From positions 1-9,790 of the forward strand of contig JAUSNQ010000158.1 in NCBI GenBank assembly GCA_030655595.1: a stretch of 9,790 nt of DNA, written 5' to 3'. The DNA comes from Paludibacter sp. GTDB taxonomy: Bacteria > Bacteroidota > Bacteroidia > Bacteroidales > Paludibacteraceae. Each line of letters begins with the position of its first letter. Within the stretch, counting starts at the first letter, position 1. Positions 7,425 through 9,790 of the stretch are shown in pieces. Under the pieces are notes generated by a model. The model had not been told where the DNA came from. It ran no database searches and worked only from the letters and a program-made list of their open reading frames with translations. The position numbers were made by a program, and so were the translations under genes.

Positions 7425-8057
7425 TTATTTTTCCTGTAATTCTTTATTAAATGACCGGTGAACCCAAATAATAACTGCCACCAGAATCAATGCCATAGGA
7501 GGCATCACCATCAGACCGTTGTTCACATAACCTGCATCATAAATTGCTTGTGGTATGATTCGCATGCCGAGCAAAGTTCCTGAACCAAGTAGTTCGCGGA
7601 AAAATGCAACCACAACGAGTATCCATGCATATCCAATACCGTTGCCCACTCCGTCGAAAAACGATTCCCAAGGGCGATTCGACATGGCAAAAGCTTCTAA
7701 ACGTCCCATCAGGATACAATTGGTAATAATTAATCCGATATAGACTGATAATTGCACGCTTACATCATAAGCAAATGCTTTTAGTATTTCACTTACCACA
7801 GTCACCAAAAATGCGATGACCACCAACTGTACGATGATGCGAATGCGATTGGGTATGGTATTTCTCAACATCGAGATGATCACGTTGGAAAATGCCATGA
7901 TGACTATTACCGACATACCCATCACCAACGCAGGTTCGAGTTTCGCCGTAACTGCCAATGCAGAACAGATACCCAGCACCTGAACAGTGATTGGATTGTT
8001 TTTGCTTAGGGGACCTAAGAAAACTTGTTTTGTTTTGTCTGAAAATAATTTACTCAT
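7425..8057 (-). CDS. nqrD: Na+-translocating NADH:quinone reductase subunit D
   Basis: An integral inner-membrane subunit of 210 residues, paralogous to NqrE. Seen: '[21 protein letters not shown]' near the N-terminus with Cys31, and '[15 protein letters not shown]' with Cys114. These are the two cysteines that pair with those of NqrE around the intramembrane iron centre. '[19 protein letters not shown]' at about 138-156 is also a family signature. Six membrane segments are expected in an inverted-topology arrangement with NqrE. Its ATG overlaps the nqrC stop codon as ATGA, so translational coupling is likely, and a GGAGG sequence lies 9 bases before the start inside the end of nqrC. Confidence 0.97.
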   Translation of the reverse strand: MSKLFSDKTKQVFLGPLSKNNPITVQVLGICSALAVTAKLEPALVMGMSVIVIMAFSNVIISMLRNTIPNRIRIIVQLVVIAFLVTVVSEILKAFAYDVSVQLSVYIGLIITNCILMGRLEAFAMSNRPWESFFDGVGNGIGYAWILVVVAFFRELLGSGTLLGMRIIPQAIYDAGYVNNGLMVMPPMALILVAVIIWVHRSFNKELQEK

Positions 8058-8776
8058 TCTTTGGTTCCTCCATTCGTTGAAATTTTCAAAAATTGATCGT
8101 ACTGACCAATACAGTTCAGGAGCATATCTTCAACTCCCTTACTGGTTATGGTGCCTCCCGAAATGCCATCTACCTGATCTTTCAGGTCGGTTTTCTGACC
8201 TGGTTTCATAATTGCGATAGACACAAATTCAGATTGATCATTCATTATTTTTTTACCGATAAACTGCTGTTGGAATTGTGGATAGACAATTTCAGCACCT
8301 AAGCCCGGCGTTTCGCTTGCATGTGAAAAATAAGTTCCATAGACAGTATTTTTATCATCATCCAAAGCCACATAACCCCAAATCGGACCCCACAGTCCGG
8401 CTCCAAAAAGCGGGATGATGTATTTTGTTTTGCCATCAACCTCCGCAATGAAAAGTGGTAGCGAACGGTCTTGCAGTTTTCTTGAAAGTTCTTTTTTGAT
8501 GCTGATGTAAAATGCTTGCTCAACTGGATTTTCAATTTGATCCCCGGCAGCATCAATCACCATTTCATTAATGATGTATTTTTCGTACAACGCATTCACA
8601 TCCTGGTCGTTGGTATCAATGTTCAGCGAACTGAGAATTTGCTTTTTCTTATCAAGTGCCACGTTTGCAGTCTGCTTTTCTTTTAAAGAACCGGAGACAA
8701 TAGCCAGGACCAATGCCACAATCAATACCATCACGGTGGCAAAAATCAATGTATATGTATTACTATTCGTATTCAT
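8054..8776 (-). CDS. nqrC: Na+-translocating NADH:quinone reductase subunit C
   Basis: This 240-residue subunit has one N-terminal membrane helix (about 9-29) and a periplasmic domain carrying covalently bound FMN. Seen: the flavinylation motif 'DGISGGTITS' at 203-212, where Thr209 (codon 8150-8152) is the expected FMN attachment site via a phosphoester bond. The family consensus is SGAT; here Ala is replaced by Gly, which leaves the acceptor Thr in place. 'ETPGLGAEI' at 155-163, a second conserved FMN-domain motif, and 'IPLFGAGLWGPIWGYVAL' at about 121-138 are intact. The FMN is attached by the flavin transferase ApbE, which is not encoded in this window. A strong Shine-Dalgarno sequence precedes the ATG, and the gap to nqrB is 14 bases. 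Confidence 0.96.
   Translation of the reverse strand: MNTNSNTYTLIFATVMVLIVALVLAIVSGSLKEKQTANVALDKKKQILSSLNIDTNDQDVNALYEKYIINEMVIDAAGDQIENPVEQAFYISIKKELSRKLQDRSLPLFIAEVDGKTKYIIPLFGAGLWGPIWGYVALDDDKNTVYGTYFSHASETPGLGAEIVYPQFQQQFIGKKIMNDQSEFVSIAIMKPGQKTDLKDQVDGISGGTITSKGVEDMLLNCIGQYDQFLKISTNGGTKE
8067..8071 (-). promoter_or_regulatory. Ribosome binding site of nqrD
   Basis: On the minus strand GGAGG lies 9 bases before the nqrD ATG, inside the last codons of nqrC (the Gly-Gly of 'GGTKE'). It supports the ATG at 8057, which overlaps the nqrC stop as ATGA. Confidence 0.65.
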
Positions 8777-8784
8777 GTATATTT

Positions 8785-8790
8785 CCTCCT
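8785..8790 (-). promoter_or_regulatory. Strong ribosome binding site of nqrC
   Basis: On the minus strand the sequence reads AAAGGAGGAAATATACATG; AGGAGG lies 8 bases before the nqrC ATG, and its upstream A bases are shared with the nqrB stop codon. This is close to the ideal anti-16S match. It fixes the start of nqrC at 8776 and contrasts with nqrE, nqrF and the regulator gene, which have none. Confidence 0.75.
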
Positions 8791-9790
8791 TTATTTTTGT
8801 GTATTGGCACGTTTTAAACGTTTTTTGATATTTCCTTCCACCACATAAAAGTCGATTAGCGGAGCAAAAATATTCATAAACAAAATCGCCAGCATCATGC
8901 CTTCAGGATAACCCGGATTGAGTACACGAATGATAATTGCGAGCGCACCTATCAAAAAACCGTATATCCATTTACCTTGATCTGTCCGGGAGGCTGTCAC
9001 GGGATCGGTTGCCATAAAGACTGCCCCGAAAGCAAACCCGCCGAATACCAAGTGATTGTACCAGGGGAAATGCGCAACTGCTGTATCTGGTCCGAAATTA
9101 TTAAACACGATTGCCATAAGCGCTCCTCCTGCAAATACCGACAACATCACTTTCCAACTGGCTATGCCGGTCAGCAAAATGACCGCTGCCCCAAGCAAGA
9201 TAGCGAGTGTTGATGTTTCTCCTACCGAACCGGGAATTAAGCCCATGAAGCCATCCCAAAAGCCGATTGGATTTCCGATGATATTCGTCAATTGTACGTT
9301 TTGCGTAGTTGCTGTTGCAACTTCTCCCAATACCGTTGCTCCTGAATAGGAATCAACAGGTGTTCCGCCACCTAAACCGAATGTTGTACCTGTGCGCACC
9401 CAAACGGTATCTCCTGACATGTAAGTCGGGTATGCGAAAAATAAAAATGCCCTTGCCACCAAGGCCACATTGAAGATGTTCATGCCGGTACCACCGAAAG
9501 CTTCTTTTGCGAAAACCACCGAAAAAGCTGTAGCCACGGCAATCATCCAAAGGGGTGTATCTACGGGTACAATGAGCGGTATCAACATCCCCGAGACCAG
9601 AAATCCTTCGTGTATTTCATGACCTTTGATCTGTGCGATGGCAAATTCAATACCCAAGCCAACACCGTATGATACAACTACAATAGGCAATACAGCCAAT
9701 GCACCAAAAATAAAAGTATCCCAGAATCCGACCACCTGACCGGTTGCCAGATAATGCTGATATCCAACATTGAACATGCCAAATAACAGG
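8791..9790 (-). CDS. nqrB: Na+-translocating NADH:quinone reductase subunit B, N-terminus outside the window
   Basis: The large membrane subunit, which carries covalent FMN and, from known structures of the complex, riboflavin and the Na+ path. The frame stays open to the right edge: before the Met at 9777 it reads 'LLFG', giving 'LLFGMFNVGYQHYL', typical of the NqrB interior, so this ATG is not the start. About 330 residues are visible and some 60-90 are missing, judging by the usual length near 400. Seen, numbered from the 9777 Met: 'EIHEGFLVSG' at 54-63, 'GGTGMNIFNVAL' at 95-106, the flavinylation motif 'DSYSGAT' with acceptor Thr148 (codon 9334-9336), and 'ATDPVTASRT' at 256-265. Several hydrophobic helices alternate with these, including about 21-43, 60-88, 190-225, 272-287 and 294-312. 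NqrA should lie upstream. Confidence 0.96.
   Translation of the reverse strand, partial: LLFGMFNVGYQHYLATGQVVGFWDTFIFGALAVLPIVVVSYGVGLGIEFAIAQIKGHEIHEGFLVSGMLIPLIVPVDTPLWMIAVATAFSVVFAKEAFGGTGMNIFNVALVARAFLFFAYPTYMSGDTVWVRTGTTFGLGGGTPVDSYSGATVLGEVATATTQNVQLTNIIGNPIGFWDGFMGLIPGSVGETSTLAILLGAAVILLTGIASWKVMLSVFAGGALMAIVFNNFGPDTAVAHFPWYNHLVFGGFAFGAVFMATDPVTASRTDQGKWIYGFLIGALAIIIRVLNPGYPEGMMLAILFMNIFAPLIDFYVVEGNIKKRLKRANTQK

Noticed and set aside
6797..8057. Rnf complex (RnfA/RnfE) as an alternative identity for the D/E pair
   Set aside because: The operon has NqrC and NqrB with flavinylation sites and an NqrF with FAD and NADH domains, and no RnfB or RnfC, so it is Na+-NQR.
8977..9349. Plus-strand open frames opposite nqrB
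   Set aside because: They are the complement of conserved NqrB coding sequence, with Pro/Cys-rich, unconserved-looking translations.

Overview
The window looks like a chromosomal segment of a member of the Bacteroidota. Three things point there: the gene content (a Na+-translocating NADH:quinone reductase operon, a seven-transmembrane AraC-type regulator, and the C-terminal half of what looks like a GNAT/carbon-nitrogen hydrolase fusion), A-rich leaders without Shine-Dalgarno sequences before most genes, and a TAnnTTTG-type -7 promoter box ahead of one gene. I cannot place it more precisely. Nothing in the window looks like a phage, transposon, CRISPR array, tRNA or rRNA gene. It is a fairly ordinary housekeeping region and I do not see a new multi-gene system in it.

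Left part, plus strand (about 1-4187). The window opens inside a carbon-nitrogen hydrolase whose start lies outside. After a 115-base gap come two alpha/beta-hydrolase genes 22 bases apart (838-1647 and 1670-2515), both with complete Ser-Asp-His triads. After a further 106 bases, which hold a good Bacteroidota -7 box, comes a 521-residue FAD-dependent oxidoreductase of the COG2509 type (2622-4187), a widespread family without a settled function.

Right part, minus strand (9790 down to 4163). From right to left this is nqrB (5' end outside the window), nqrC, nqrD, nqrE and nqrF, tightly packed and clearly one operon. They encode five of the six Na+-NQR subunits; nqrA would be expected just upstream, beyond base 9790. 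All visible cofactor residues are intact: the NqrB and NqrC flavinylation threonines, the paired membrane cysteines of NqrD and NqrE, and the four [2Fe-2S] cysteines plus FAD and NADH motifs of NqrF. Together they carry electrons from NADH to quinone in the inner membrane and pump Na+ outward. The operon ends in a strong hairpin terminator at 5448-5481. Immediately after it starts a separate gene (5383-4163) for a membrane-anchored AraC-type regulator, which is more AT-rich than nqr and whose 3' end overlaps the 3' end of the FAD gene by 25 bases, tail to tail.

The two halves show no obvious functional link. The points most worth a second look are the uncharacterised 7TM-AraC regulator and its compact boundary with the nqr terminator, the lack of apbE and nqrM after nqrF, the convergent gene overlap, and the selective strong Shine-Dalgarno sequences of nqrC and nqrD.
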